From: Inia geoffrensis
Taxonomy: Eukaryota; Chordata; Mammalia; Artiodactyla; Iniidae
Length of the DNA stretch: 64,000 nt
Direction of reading: 5' to 3'
Assembly (NCBI GenBank): GCA_036417435.1
Contig: CM070902.1
Span: forward strand, 131,863,886-131,927,885
A program made the position numbers and the translations under genes. Under the pieces are notes generated by a model. It saw only the letters and a list, made by a program, of their open reading frames with translations. It was not told the origin of the DNA and did not search any database. This document shows, piece by piece, positions 23,724-35,721 of this stretch (position 1 is the stretch's first letter; every line of letters starts with the position of its first letter).

Positions 23724-26700
23724 ATGGGAATAGGAACATACATATCGATAATTACCTTAAATGTAAATGGACGAAATGCTCCCATCAAAAGACACAGATT
23801 AGCTGAATGGATACAAAAACAAGACGCATATATTTGCTGTCTACAAGAGACCCACTTCAGACCTAGAGACACATACAGACTGAAAGTAAGGGGATGGAAA
23901 AAGGTATTTCATGCAAATGTAACCCAAAAGGAAGCTGGAGTAGCAATTCTCATATCAGACAAAATAGTCTTTAAAATAAAGACTATTAGAAGAGACAAAG
24001 AAGGACACTATATAATGATCAAGGGATTGATCCAAGAAGAAGATATAACAATTGTAAATATTTATGCACCCAACATAGGAGCATCTCAATACATAAGGCA
24101 AATACTAACAGCCATAAAAGGGGAAATCAACAGTAACACATTCATAGTAGGGGACTTTAACACCTCACTTTCACCAGTGGACAGATCATCCAAAATAAAA
24201 ATAAATAAGGAAACACAAGCTTTAAATGATACATTAAACAAGATGGACTTAATTGATATTTATAGGACATTCCATCCATAAACAACAGAATACACATTTT
24301 TCTCAAGTGCTCATGGAACATTCTCCAGGATAGATCATATCTTGGGTCACAAATCAAGCCTTGGTAAATTTAAGAAAATTGAAATTGTATCAAGTATCTT
24401 TTCCAACCACAACGCTATGAGACTAGATATCAATTACAGGAAAAGATCTGTAAAAAATACAAACACATGGAGGCTAAACAATACACTACTTAATAACGAA
24501 GTGATCGCTGAAGAAAACAAAGAGGAAATCAGAAAATACCTAGAAACAAATGACAATGGAGACACGACGACTCAAAATCTATGGGACGCAGCATAAGCAG
24601 TTCTAAGAGGGAAGTTTATAGCAATACAATCCTACCTTAAGAAACAGGAAACATCTCGAATAAAGAACTTAACCTTGCACCTAAAGAAATTAGAGAAAGA
24701 AGAACAAAAAACCCCCAAAGTTAGCAGAAGGAAAGAAATCATAAAAATCAGATCAGAAATAAATGAAAAAGAAATGAAGGAGACGATAGCAAAGGTCAAT
24801 AAAACTAAAAGCTGGTTCTTTGAGAAGATAAACAAAATTGATAAGCCATTAGCCAGACTTATCAAGAAAAAAAGGGAGAAGACTGAAATCCATAGAATTA
24901 GAAATGAAAAAGGAGAAGTAACAACTGACACTGCAGAAATACAAAAGATCATGAAAGATTACTACAAGCAACTCTATGCCAATAAAATGGACAACCTGGA
25001 AGAAATGGACAAATTCTTAGAAAGGCACAACCTGCAAAGACTGAATCAGGAAGAAATAGAAAATCTGAACAGACCATTCACAAGCACTGAAATTGAAACT
25101 GTGATTAAAAATCTTCCAACAAACAAAAGCCCAGGACCAGATGGCTTCACAGGCGAATTCTATCAAACATTTAGAGAAGAGCTAACACCTATCCTTCTCA
25201 AACTCTTCCAAAATATAGCAGAGGGAGGAACACTCCCAAACTCATTCTACGAGGCCACCATCACCCTGATACCAAAACCAGACAAGGATGTCACAAAGAA
25301 AGAAAACTACAGGCCAATATCACTGATGAACATAGGTGCAAAAATCCTCAACAAAATACTAGCAAACAGAATCCAACAGCACATTAAACGGATCATACAC
25401 CATGATCAAGTGGGGTTTACTCCAGGAATGCAAGGATTCTTCAATATACGCAAATCAATCAATGTGATACACCATATTAACAAATTTAAGGAGAAAAGCC
25501 ATATGATCATCTCAATAGATGCAGAGAAAGCTTTTGACAAAATTCAACACCCATTTATGATAAAAACCCTGCAAAAAGTAGGCATAGAGGGAATTTTCCT
25601 CAACATAATAAAGGCCATATATGAAAAAACCCACAGCCAACATTATCCTCAATGGTGAAAAACTGAAAGCATTTCCACTAAGATCAGGAACAAGGCAAGG
25701 TTGCCCACTCTCACCACTCTTATTCAACATAGTTTCAGAAGTTTTAGCCACAGCAATCAGAGAAGAAAAGGAAATAAAAGGAATCCAAATCGGAAAAGAA
25801 GAAGTAAAGCTGTCAGTATTTGCAGATGACATGATACTATCCATAGAGAATCCTAAAGATGCCACCAGAAAACTACTAGAGCTAATCAATGAATTTGGTA
25901 AAGTAGCAGGATACAAAATTAATGCACAGAAATCTCTGGCATTCCTATACACTAAGGATGAAAAATCTGAAAGTGAAATCAAGAGAACACTCCCATTTAC
26001 CATTGCAACAAAAAGAATAAAATATCTAGGAATAAACGTACCTAAGGAGACAAAAGACCTGTATGCAGAAAATTGTAAGACACTGATGAAAGAAATTAAA
26101 GGTGATACAAATAGATGGAGAGATATACCATGTTCTTGGATTGGAAGAATCAACATTGTGAAAATGACTCTACTATCCAAAGCAATCTATAGATTCAATG
26201 GAATCCCTATCAAACTACCACTGGCATTTTTCACAGAACTAGAACAAAAACTTTCACAATTTCTATGGAAACACAAAAGACCCCGAATAGCCAAAGCAAT
26301 CTTGAGAATGAAAAACGGAGCTGGAGGAATCAGGCTTCCTGACTTCAGACTATACTACAAAGCTACAGTAATCAAGGCAGTATGGTACTGGCACAAAAAC
26401 AGAAAGATAGATCAATGGAACAGGATAGAAAGCCCAGAGATAAACCCACGCACATATGGTTACCTTATCTTTGATAAAGGAGGCAGGAATGTACAGTGGA
26501 GAAAGGACAGCCTCTTCAATAAGTGGTGCTGGGAAAACTGGTCAGCTACATGTAAAAGTATGAGCTTAGATCACTCCCTAACACCATACACAAAAATAAG
26601 CTCAAAATGGATTAAAGACCTAAATGTAAGGCCAGAAACTATCAAACTCTTAGAGGAAAACATAGGCAGAACACTCTATGACATAAATCACAGCAAGGTC

Positions 26701-27063
26701 CTTTTTGACCCACCTCCTAGAGCAATGGATATAAAAACAAAAATAAACAAATGGGACCTAATGAAACTTCAAAGTTTTTGCACAGCAAAGGAAACCATAA
26801 CCAAGACCAAAAGACACCCCTCAGAATGGGAGAAAATATTTGCAGTATGGAGGTTCCTTAAAAAACTACAAATAGAACTACCATATGACCCAGCAATCCC
26901 ACTACTAGGCATATACCCTGAGAAAACCATAATTCAAAAAGAATCACGTACCAAAATGTTCATTGCAGCTCTATTTACAATAGCCCGGAGATGGAAACAA
27001 CCTAAGTGTCCATCATCGGATGAATGGATAAAGATGTGGCACATATATACAATGGAATATTAG
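23724..27063 (+). pseudogene. L1-A ORF2 (endonuclease-reverse transcriptase), broken
   Basis: ORF2 nicks target DNA and reverse-transcribes L1 RNA. Start MGIGTYISIITLNVNG at 23724. The endonuclease region is present (CLQETHFRP, YAPNIGASQ). Stops: TAA at 24279-24281 after YRTFHP, shared with L1-B, and TAA at about 24594 after WDAA. One extra A near 25626 shifts the frame inside the RT domain. RT motifs remain: [60 protein letters not shown] and FADDM (25819-25833). At 26842 FA is joined directly to VWRFLKK. Relative to L1-B, 114 codons including the cysteine-rich CX3C...HX4C motif are gone, in frame. It ends TAG after MEY. Confidence 0.95.
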
Positions 27064-27403
27064 CCATAAAAAGAAACTAAATTGAGCTATTTGTAATGAG
27101 GTGGATAGACCTAGAGTCTGCCATACAGAGTGAAGTAAGTCAGAAAGTGAGAGACAAATACTGTATGCTAACACATATATATGGAATTTAAGGGAAAAAA
27201 ATGTCATGAAGAACCTAGCGGTGAAACAGGAATAAAGACACAGACTTACTGGAGAATGGACTTGAGGATATGGGGAGGGGGAAGGGTAAACTGTGACAAA
27301 GTGAGAGAGAGGCATGGACATATATACACTACCAAACGTAAGGTAGATAGCTAGTGGGAAGCAGCCGCATAGCACAGGGAGATCAGCTCGGTGCTTTGTG
27401 ACC

Positions 27404-27445
27404 ACCTGGAGGGGTGGGATAGGGAGGGTGGGAGGGAGGGAGACG
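27404..27445 (+). promoter_or_regulatory. G-rich tract in the L1-A 3'UTR (possible G-quadruplex)
   Basis: Several GGG runs spaced by 1-4 nt ('gggatagggagggtgggagg'). A G-rich 3'UTR tract is a common, conserved feature of mammalian L1s. The complementary C-rich run in L1-B lies at 53023-53060. Confidence 0.6.
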
Positions 27446-27571
27446 CAAACGGGAAGAGATATGGGAACATATGTATATATATCTGATTCATTTTGTTGTG
27501 AAGCTGAAACTAACATACCATTGTAAAGCAATTATACTCCAATAAAGATGTTAAAATGAAATAAACAAAAG

Positions 27572-27690
27572 GGAGGGGATATGGGGATATATGTATACAT
27601 ATAGCTGATTCAATTCGTTGTACAGCAGAAACTAACACAATATTGCAAAGCAATTATACTCCAATAAAGATAGAAAAAAATTTAAAAAAA
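27572..27690 (+). repeat. Second L1 3' end in tandem behind L1-A
   Basis: After a first end ('caataaagatgttaaaatg', about 27540-27558), a second 3'UTR end resumes at 'gggaggggatatggggatat' and finishes 'ccaataaagatag' with an A-rich run. The two differ by several bases, so this is not a simple recent slippage. It may have been part of the source locus flank. Confidence 0.8.
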
Positions 27691-28082
27691 CAAAAAAAAA
27701 AAGAAAGTAGAATTAAAGGATATCCTCTAACAAAGTCTGACGAAGCTAGTATGTTTAATAAAGTAATAAAAATAGCAAATGTACACCTTTTAATTTAAAT
27801 GTCTCAGAAAAACCTCGACTCATTCAAACCAAGAAAAAGAATTCTGGCTGACCGATTCAGATTCTTTTCAAAACAGATTACTGAAACAAAAATAACTGCA
27901 AATAACAAAACAAAAAAGTTCTTCATTATCTTTTAAGGGTTTAAAATTAAAAAACACAAATTTAAGTAAGTGCCAACATCTTACAAATAATCCACGCATT
28001 AATTTAGCAACCTGACTTTTAGATATTATATGATGCCAATATAAGGAAAAACGAGACCAAAAAAAAAGTTATCCAAAAAAAA
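27691..28082 (+). mobile_element. 3'-transduced flank of L1-A with its own A-run
   Basis: About 390 bp of AT-rich non-L1 sequence between the L1 tail and the right target duplication, ending in two A-runs (28059-28067 and 28075-28082). Because the 15-bp duplication brackets L1 plus this segment, it was carried from the donor locus by read-through transcription. No gene is visible in it. Confidence 0.85.
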
Positions 28083-28097
28083 AAGACATTATCCAGG
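28083..28097. repeat. Target-site duplication, right copy (L1-A)
   Basis: aagacattatccagg, identical to 21068-21082 and directly after an A-run. Confidence 0.93.
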
Positions 28098-30857
28098 CCA
28101 CATTTTTAGAGTGAAGTTTAATCAGGAGGGTATGAATAAGACAGCACACTCTTGTCCTCCCTTCTCAGCTTTCTGTATAAAATTGACAAAATAAGATCTG
28201 AGACTTGGACTTGATTTTGGAGTGGAAATTAATGAAGCAGACCTTCTGATTCAGGGCTCCTTAGGCCTATCTAGTGAAGAAAAGGAATTTGTACTTGGTC
28301 TAATCTAGAAAATTGGGGTTTAACACTGGAGTCTGTGACAGGACCCAGGCAGTAATAAAGTGACTTTGTTTTGATTCATCATATGCTCATATACCTCCTT
28401 TACAACATTGTGGGGAGAGTTAGGTTAAGGAAGGTTTGGGTATTTGTGTGTGTTAGCAAAGACCACCATAATGGATCTTAATTTTATCTTAATGGCATCC
28501 AATCAATTAATACTTTAATCTAGCATTTTAATGGACTATCATACCTGGTATAATAACAGAGCCTCAGATTAAGCTCACATGGTCCATTTCCACCCCCAAA
28601 CTCAAACCAGAGTCTTGAGTCTCACTGTTTCAATTCAATGAAAAGTCATACTTGCCTTCTTCAGAGAAAAAAGAGGGAATGGGGAAGCATTATGTATTTA
28701 GTAGAAGCTTAGAGTAATGGACCAAGCAGTAAACCCAGACTCTAATCTCTGGGGATAGATAAGGGTAGAGGTGATAAGGATATATAACAAATTTAAATAC
28801 GCTCAGAGAAGATATAGAAACAAAACATTTGATAACATTTATTGAGTACTTTCTATGTTCTATTTATTCTATTACATCCTTGTTTAACTTTCATCACCAC
28901 TGTGTGACTAGCTAAACTTTACAGATTAGGAAAGTGGGGCTTTGAGATGTTAATATTTCAGAGGTCAAACAAGTAGTTAAGTGATAGCCCCCGATTCTTT
29001 CTCTGTACTGTGTACTCAAGAGCCATCCTTCCTATTTGCTATGCTATTCTACCTCTATTATATACATCTATCAGGATAGCTTAATTTTTCTAGTTTAAAT
29101 ATTTGGTTCTGTTATGAAACTATTGCTATGCTGGGCCAATGTCCTCCTAAATATTGGCATTCCAATTATACTCTATTCACTAGGACTCTTTGTAAGTGTG
29201 GTACTATTTGGATGCTAAACTATTGTGAAAAATAATTAAAATTCTTTTTTCCCCCTACTGAGAAGAAATGTGTACAGTTTTCCTGCTTAAATGTCTGTAC
29301 AAAACAATTATTCTGTGATTTTTCTGTATTTTTTTCTGGAGTATGTGATAGTTCTTAGATATTAACATTTCATTTAATTTGAATCAGAAATAGAGCCAAT
29401 CTTGAATATAAGGTCTTATATCTTAAGACCTTGATTACAAGATCTAAAGCTTAAAGTCTTTCATGTACTCAATTTGGAAAATAGTTCTATATGACTGGAA
29501 TAGAGAGTCCATGATTGTGTAGAGAAATAAAGATGTGGTCAAAAAGGCAGACTGGGGCCCAGTTGTAATATGGCCCACTTGCAAGCATTGTTGGAATAGT
29601 GTTGCTTTTAGCTGTTGGACTACCCCACTCTTTGGAATTAGTCTGCACTAGGCACAGTACCTGGCATATAGTAGGTGCTCATTAACCCTTGAAGGGAAAC
29701 CAACTCTGGCAATACAACAAAGTTTTAATAGAACATCATTAAGAATCACAGCTGGATTAACGTTTAATATTCTTATTTTTAGTAGCAAAACTAGTTTTGG
29801 GAAGAAAACATAAAGGAATATTAGAGAAGGACTAACTTTAAATTAGATAATACTATGAGGAAGAACAAGGTTTCTGGAATAACATTGAATGCAATGCCTA
29901 TTGCACAAGGAGAGGCTCGAGAAATGTTGAATAAATTAATGAAAAATGATTTAAAAGTGTACAGTGTGTGTTGTGTGTGTGCACATGCTCACAGATCATA
30001 CCAGTAAATGGTAACTGGACTTTAAAAATGAAAGTTTAATGTATTCCAATATATTCACATAAAACTCAAATTTCAACTTTGGAAAAACCTAATGGGAGCA
30101 CACATTTAACAAAGCTTATTTTTTAATCTTTATCCACTGCTGTTAAGCCTTTTTACAGCTTCCTTAAAATCTCAAGTTCCCCAATGTAATACCATTAGAA
30201 AAGAAAATCTGAAAGATGGTGTGGAAGAGTAATTAGCATTTAACTGGCTGTGAATACAAGCATGAAACAATGTCCCAAGGGTAGCAGATAGGAAAAAGAC
30301 TTGAAGAAGAAGAAAGTAATGATTATCAAAACAACAAAAGAAAATGCTTTTTAGACTTCAGGTTGTAACATCTTTGAAATACCATTGAAGGTTTCAGTAA
30401 CAGAGAGTGGCTTGTGGGACACCTGAACATTCCTGCTTTATTTGTTTGGTTTTGGGAAACTTAAAAGTAATCTTGGGTCTACAGAACAAGTGTGGCTTTG
30501 TAAAACAATAATTTTAAACCATACCATCATTTTCCTCCTTCCTCCATGTTTATACGATCTCATTCCATATGAATTCCCTCCTATGTGAGTGCCTCAAGCC
30601 AGTCAACTTTAGAGGATGAGTCTAAAGTTAAACCTCAAGTGGGTAGAATTTTGTAGAATCATTAGGAGTATGTTAGAGTTTGCTTTTGTTAGAAATATCA
30701 AACACAAAGAGGGCATTTTAATTTTGCCAAGTTATTAATTCAGTTATAAAATAACACCATCTTTGGTGGGGAGGATACTGAAATTCTTTATCTCCAGCTT
30801 TGATCTTTTGTGAATATTCCAGTGCCACTTCTTTTGCATCTCTATAGGACTTTTCTT
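28098..30857. other. Mostly unique sequence with small MIR pieces
   Basis: No gene. A minus-strand MIR-like piece lies at 28835-29040 ('attgagtactttctatgttc', 'acagattaggaaagtgggg'). A short MIR/L2-type end is at 29645-29690 ('ggcacagtacctggcatata'). A short (GT)n lies at 29957-29978. Confidence 0.5.
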
Positions 30858-31209
30858 CTTTTTCTTTTAACTAATTTATTTATTTTTGGCTTCATTGGGT
30901 CTTTGTTGCTGTGTGCTGATTTTTCCCTAGTCATGGTGAGCAGGGGCTACTCTTTGTTGCGGTGCGCGGGCTTCTCATTGCGGTGGCTTCTCCTGTTGTG
31001 ATTGCGGTGGCTTCTCCTGTTGTGCAGCACCGGCTCTAGGTGTGTGGGCTCAGTAGTTGTGGCTTGCGGGTCCTAGAGTGCAGGCTCAGTAGTTGTGTCT
31101 CATGGGTTTAGTTGCTCCGTGGCATGTGGGATCTTCCCGGACCAGGGCTCAAACCCCTGTCCCCTGCACTGGCAGGCGGATTCTTAACCACTGCGCCACC
31201 AGGGAAGCC
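30858..31209 (-). mobile_element. tRNA-derived SINE (CHR type, long form), minus strand
   Basis: 'ttggcttcattgggtctttg', 'cgggcttctcattgcggtgg', ending 'ccaccagggaagcc'. It carries an exact 24-bp tandem duplication at 30977-31000 and 31001-31024. The target duplication is short (acttttct) and only moderately convincing. Confidence 0.88.
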
Positions 31210-31956
31210 TGTACTTTTCTATTTAGGTGTTCTGCTAAAACTTTATACTTTTCCTCCAACCAACTTTGAACTGTCCCAATCAACACCTTGTTAGTGAATT
31301 TTGGAATAATTTTTCCTTATCTTTCCATCTCTGTTCACAATTTATTACCTTGTCTAATTTTCTCTTTGAAAAATTAATTATTTAAAAATTAAAATTTGAT
31401 ATTTAAATACATCTACTCTTATTGCTGTAGACTGAATTATCCTCACTAATTAATTGCTTGTCCAAAATATTCTTCAGGAAAATGAAGGTAACAGCAGGGC
31501 TGTTGTAAGTTTTAAATGAAATAATGTATGCAAGAGTATGTAGCATAGAGTAGATTCTTAGAAACGATATTTAATAATACGTTTTCCTGTTAAAAACTTT
31601 TCATTTTATTTTGTTACCTCCAGGATAAAATCTAGAAATTCAGACTGATAGTCAAGATCATAAAAGTTTGGCTCTAACTACCTATATCAAATTATTTCCC
31701 ACTAATATCTAATTGTTATTTAATTGCACAAATCTCTTTATTCCACAAACAGGCCATATTCATTTCAACATCTATGCCAACATTCCTGTTCTTTGTTGGT
31801 GGGGAATACTAATTCCTCTATTTAATCATATGCTCCTAGTTTAGCCATATCTATGGAACTTCCTTTAATTGTTCTAGGTGTAAGGGATACAGCGATGAAC
31901 AAAGTAGAAAATGTCTCTGTTGTCAGGAAGCTTACAGACTAGCAGGGGAACAGATA

Positions 31957-32355
31957 GCCAGATTGACTGAGAAATTAACAAAATGTGGCCCATACATGCA
32001 ATGAAATATCATTCAACCTTAACAAGTAAAGAAATTCTGCAATATGTTACAATGTGGATGAACCTTGAGGATATTATGTTAATCACAAAAAGATAAATAC
32101 TGTCTGATTCCACTTAATATGAGCTATGTGGAGGAGTCGAATTCATAGAAACAAAAAGTAGAATGGTGGTTTCCAGGGGCAGGGGGTGGGGAAAAAGGAA
32201 GTTGTTCAGTGGATTTAGAGTCTCAGTTTTGCAAGGTGGAAATGTCGATGTCTTGTACAATATTCGTGTAGTTAGCACAACTGTACTGAGTACTTAAAAG
32301 TGGTTATGATGGTAAATTTTATGCTTTGTATTTCTTAACACAATAAAAAAGAGAA
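31957..32355 (+). mobile_element. Old L1 3' end nested in L2
   Basis: 'atggtggtttccaggggc', 'acttaaaagtggttatgatgg' and 'cacaataaaaaagag' are the 3'UTR of an old L1M element in plus orientation. It is 5'-truncated. Confidence 0.75.
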
Positions 32356-33064
32356 ATAATTGAGATAATCTCAGCTAATTATAAGTACTATTAAGACAAT
32401 AAAGCAGGATAAGAGGAGAGTTCCTGAGAGGCAATGCTACTTTCGAAAGCCCCTGTGAGAGAGTGACTTTAAGCTGAGGCCTGAATGATGGCATGTGTCA
32501 GCCATGAGCATCAGAAGGAATGGTAAATGCAAAGGTCATGAGGCCCAAACAGATTTGGCCTATCCAAGGAAAAGGAGGAAGGCAGCGTACAGAGTACATG
32601 CAGTGAATTTGTTGAGGAAGGCAGACCCTAGATTCTGTAGGGACTGGTGGGCAGCAGAAGGAGAGTGAATTGCATTTAAGTGCAATAGAAATTCATTGAA
32701 GAGTTTTAAGCAGTGGATGATATGGTCTGATTTACAGGTTTTAAAAACTCAGCTAGCTGTAATGTGGAAACAGACCCATAGAGGTAAATATAGAAGCTGA
32801 AACACCAGTTAGAATGCATTTACATCTACATATAGGTGATGGTGACTTGGACTAGAGCTGAGAAGGAGTGAGGATGTCAGAATTGGGACATATTTTGAGG
32901 CAATGACAATTGGATTTGTGGATGGATTGGATGTGGGAATGTATAAAGAAGAATCAAGGATGACTTCTATGCTATTGGCCTGGACACCTAGGGGAAAGCT
33001 GGGAGAGAGCCAGCTTTGGGTTTGAGGGAGTAAGCAGTTAAGGGTTCAGTTTTAACCTCGTTAA

Positions 33065-34145
33065 GGTCTTTTAAAAAAATATCTGTATTGAGATATAATT
33101 CACATACCATATAATTTACACATTTGAAGCAATTCAAGGACTTTTCAGTATATTCACAGTCATGGGATCATCATCACAATCTAAGTTTAGAATATTTTAT
33201 CACTTCAAAAAAAAAACATTTACCTATTCCCCTGCCCCTAGGCAACCACTAACCTACTTTCTGTCTCTATAAATTTCTCCAATTTTGGCGTTTCATATTA
33301 AGAAATGCTACAATATGTGAGCCTTTAGTAACTGGATTCTTTCATTTAACTTAATGTTTTCAAGGCTCATACATGTTGTAGCATGTATCAATCAATCAGT
33401 ACTTTAATCCTTTTTATTGCTGAATAATATTCTATCATAGAGATATACTACCTGTTATTCATCCATTCAGCTGTTGGACATTTGTGTTGTTTCTACTTTT
33501 GGGCTGCTATGAATAATGCTGCTATGAATGTTTGTGTACAAGTTTTTGTTTGGATATATGTTTTCATTTCGTTTCAGTAAATAATCAAGAGTAGAATTGC
33601 TAGGTTATATAGTAACTCTGTGACTAATATTTTGGGAAACTGCCAAACTATTTTCTAAAGTGGCTGCAACATTTTTTATGCCCCTCAACAATGAATAAGT
33701 GTTTTAATTCCTCTGGATTCTTGCCAACACTTGTCATTGTCTGTATTTTTTATTGTAACCACTCTAGTGGGTGTGAAGTGGTATGTCATGGTGATTTTGA
33801 TTTGCATTTCCCTAATTACTAATGATGTTGAGCACGTTTGCATGTGTGTATTGGCCATCTGTATATCTTCTTTGGAGAAATATGTATTGAAATCCTTTGT
33901 GCATTTTAAAATTGGGTTGTTTTTTTATTGTTGAGTTGTACAAATTCATTATATATTCTGGATACCAGCCCCTTGTCAGACATATGATTTGCAAATACTG
34001 TCTCCCCTTCTTTGGGTTGGATTTTCAATTTATGATGGTATTGTTTGCAGCACAAAAGTTTTAAATTTTAATGGAGTCCAATTTATATTTTTTCTTTTGT
34101 CATTTTTGCTCTCAGTGTCATATCTAAGAAATGGCTACATTAAAT
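33065..34145 (-). mobile_element. Old L1 3' half, minus strand, nested in L2
   Basis: Plus-strand phrases 'gagatataattcacatacca', 'gcttttgggctgctatgaat'-like text (33500), 'ttttgatttgcatttcccta' and 'aaattcattatatattctgg' are the reverse of the L1 ORF2 C-terminus and 3'UTR. Diverged, with many stops. Confidence 0.8.
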
Positions 34146-34254
34146 TTTAGTAACATATTAGACACCAAATGGAGATAGGCAGTTGAAAGTGAGTCTGGAC
34201 TTTAGAGGAGAGATCAGTTGGATAGAAATTGGGGAGCAATCAGTGTACCGATAG

Positions 34255-34326
34255 TATTGGGTTGGCCAAAAAGTTCATTTAGGTTTTACTGTAACACCAA
34301 AAATGAACTTTTTAACCAACCCAATA
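34255..34326. mobile_element. Mariner-type MITE with TA duplication
   Basis: A 68-bp hairpin element, 34257-34324. The left end ttgggttggccaaaaagttc matches the right end inverted (gaactttttaaccaacccaa), with TA at both sides. It resembles the deleted mariner copies of cetartiodactyls. It lies just where the reverse L2 stops being readable. Confidence 0.88.
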
Positions 34327-34329
34327 TTT

Positions 34330-35380
34330 AAAACCCTGGGACTTTAAGAAATCACTTATAGAAAAAGAGAGAGTAGAAGTAGGCAAGTCTTGAAAGATAC
34401 AATTTCCATTATACATAGCATGGGGTTCAGTGTGTGCCTGGAGTTCTGGGGTAAGCTACCAATAAAAAGAAGATAAGTTACTGAGTAAACACTCAGACTG
34501 CCCAGTTAGGGGTAAGCAGATATCCCCCTGGAAGAGTTTGTGAAATAGTTTCCACTCTGTGCCTGCTATAGTCAAATTGAGTTTTCTAAATAAACTGGAT
34601 TAGAATTTTCTCCACATGTTCTTAAGCTCCTAAGAAGCTGATCAAATCCTTGTATAGGATGTCCATACTGGTCAAAGAAGCAAATGGAATCCATCCCAGC
34701 TTGTTTAAGCTAACAAAGAATTTAGTAGAGAACATCAGGTAGCTCACAGAATGCTCAGCAGGGCTGAAGAAGTAGGCACTAGGTCAAATACCAGCAACCA
34801 CGTCCAGAACCAACGACATACTGGCTGGATAAGCATATTGTTGCAGCTGCCTCTGGCCCCAGAAGCATGGTGCAGAGCTTGCCTAGTGTGGGAACTGCCA
34901 CTGTCATTGCTACCACAACCCATACTTTAGATGCCAGGAACTCAACTTCTCTCAAATTGCTATACATATCTCTAAAATTGCTTTAGATGCCAGGTAGTCA
35001 ACTTTACTGCAGGTTCTACTTTACCGTTTAAAGCAAGCTACTCAACTGCCACTGGCATTAGGAAAGTAGATGTCCAACATTTAGCCTGTATCCTCTTGTT
35101 ATGAACTGAAACCTCATGTGGGTGACCCTGATTGGTGGAACCAATGTCATCTATTTGCATCCTAGATGCGTAGGATGGTGAGAAAATAGATTTTCCGAGT
35201 TTTATCTTGGGAGGGCAAAACTCACAATGAAGAAACATAAAATATAGAAGATATTATTGAAAAGTTGATGGGAGGCCATGTGTGAGAAGTCTTCACTATA
35301 ATGGGCCATGCACACTTACCAATTACAGCATTTCACTAAATACCTGTGAGAGTTTCTTATCCAGATATCATATAATTGAT
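34330..35380. other. Unique sequence, no gene
   Basis: Contains a short imperfect direct repeat, 'tttagatgccaggaactcaactt' style, at about 34926 and 34983. No other feature seen. Confidence 0.45.
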
Positions 35381-35392
35381 AAAGATTACTGT

Positions 35393-35721
35393 AGGGCTTC
35401 CCTGGTGGCACAGTGGTTAAGAACCTGCCTGCCAACACAGGGGACACAGGTTCGAGCCCTGGTCTGGGAAGATCCCACATGCTGCGGAGCAGATAAGCCC
35501 ATGCGCCGCAACTACTGAAGCCCGCGCGCTTAGAGCCCGTGCTCCACCACAAGAGAAGCCAACACAATGAGAAGCCCGTGCACTGCAACCAAGAGTAGCC
35601 CCTGCTCACCGCAACTAGAGAAAGCCCGTATGCAGCAACAAAGACCCAATGCAGCCAAAAATAAATAAATAAAATAAATAAATTTATTAAAAAAATAATT
35701 TTTTTATAACCTTTATAAAAT
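35393..35721 (+). mobile_element. tRNA-derived SINE (CHR type, long form)
   Basis: 'gggcttccctggtggcacag', B-box-like 'ggttcgagccctgg', body of 'gcaacta' modules, tail (aaat)n then T/A-rich. Target duplication aaagattactgt (35381-35392) and aaaggttactgt (35722-35733). Confidence 0.92.

Larger units (their letters stand above)
21081..27690 (+). mobile_element. Full-length young L1 LINE, 'L1-A', plus strand
   Basis: Complete structure: GC- and CpG-rich 5'UTR (21081-22774), ORF1 (22775-23665), 58-nt spacer, ORF2 (23724-27063), and a 3'UTR with a G-rich tract and 'aattatactccaataaagat' ends. Compared with L1-B at 52.9-59.8 kb, the 5'UTR lacks a 368-nt block with exact GT...AG limits. ORF2 lacks 342 nt (114 codons) at 26842. 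The tail holds two L1 3' ends in tandem (27546 and 27667), followed by about 390 bp of foreign sequence and a second A-run before the right target duplication at 28083. Both ORFs are broken, so it is not autonomous. It was mobilised once at full length, which puts the insertion fairly late. Confidence 0.96.
31560..34254. repeat. Long L2 LINE relic(s), split by younger insertions
   Basis: 31600-31850 resembles L2 in sense ('ggataaaatctagaaattca', 'tgttctttgttggtg'). 31862-31955, 32356-33060 and 34150-34254 read as reverse L2: 'gataca.cgatgaacaaagt', 'gctgaggcctgaatgatgg', 'tgcaaaggtcatgaggcc', 'tggattggatgtgggaatg', 'gatgacttctatgctattgg'. Pieces rejoin across an L1 fragment (31957-32355) and another (33065-34145). 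No coding frame survives. Assignment is from text memory. Confidence 0.5.

Noticed and set aside
25512..26180. 222-codon antisense frame in L1-A, matched by a 211-codon antisense frame at 54625-55260 in L1-B
   Set aside because: Both are mirror images of the conserved RT-coding sequence. Their similarity follows from the sense protein. No start context or promoter supports a product.
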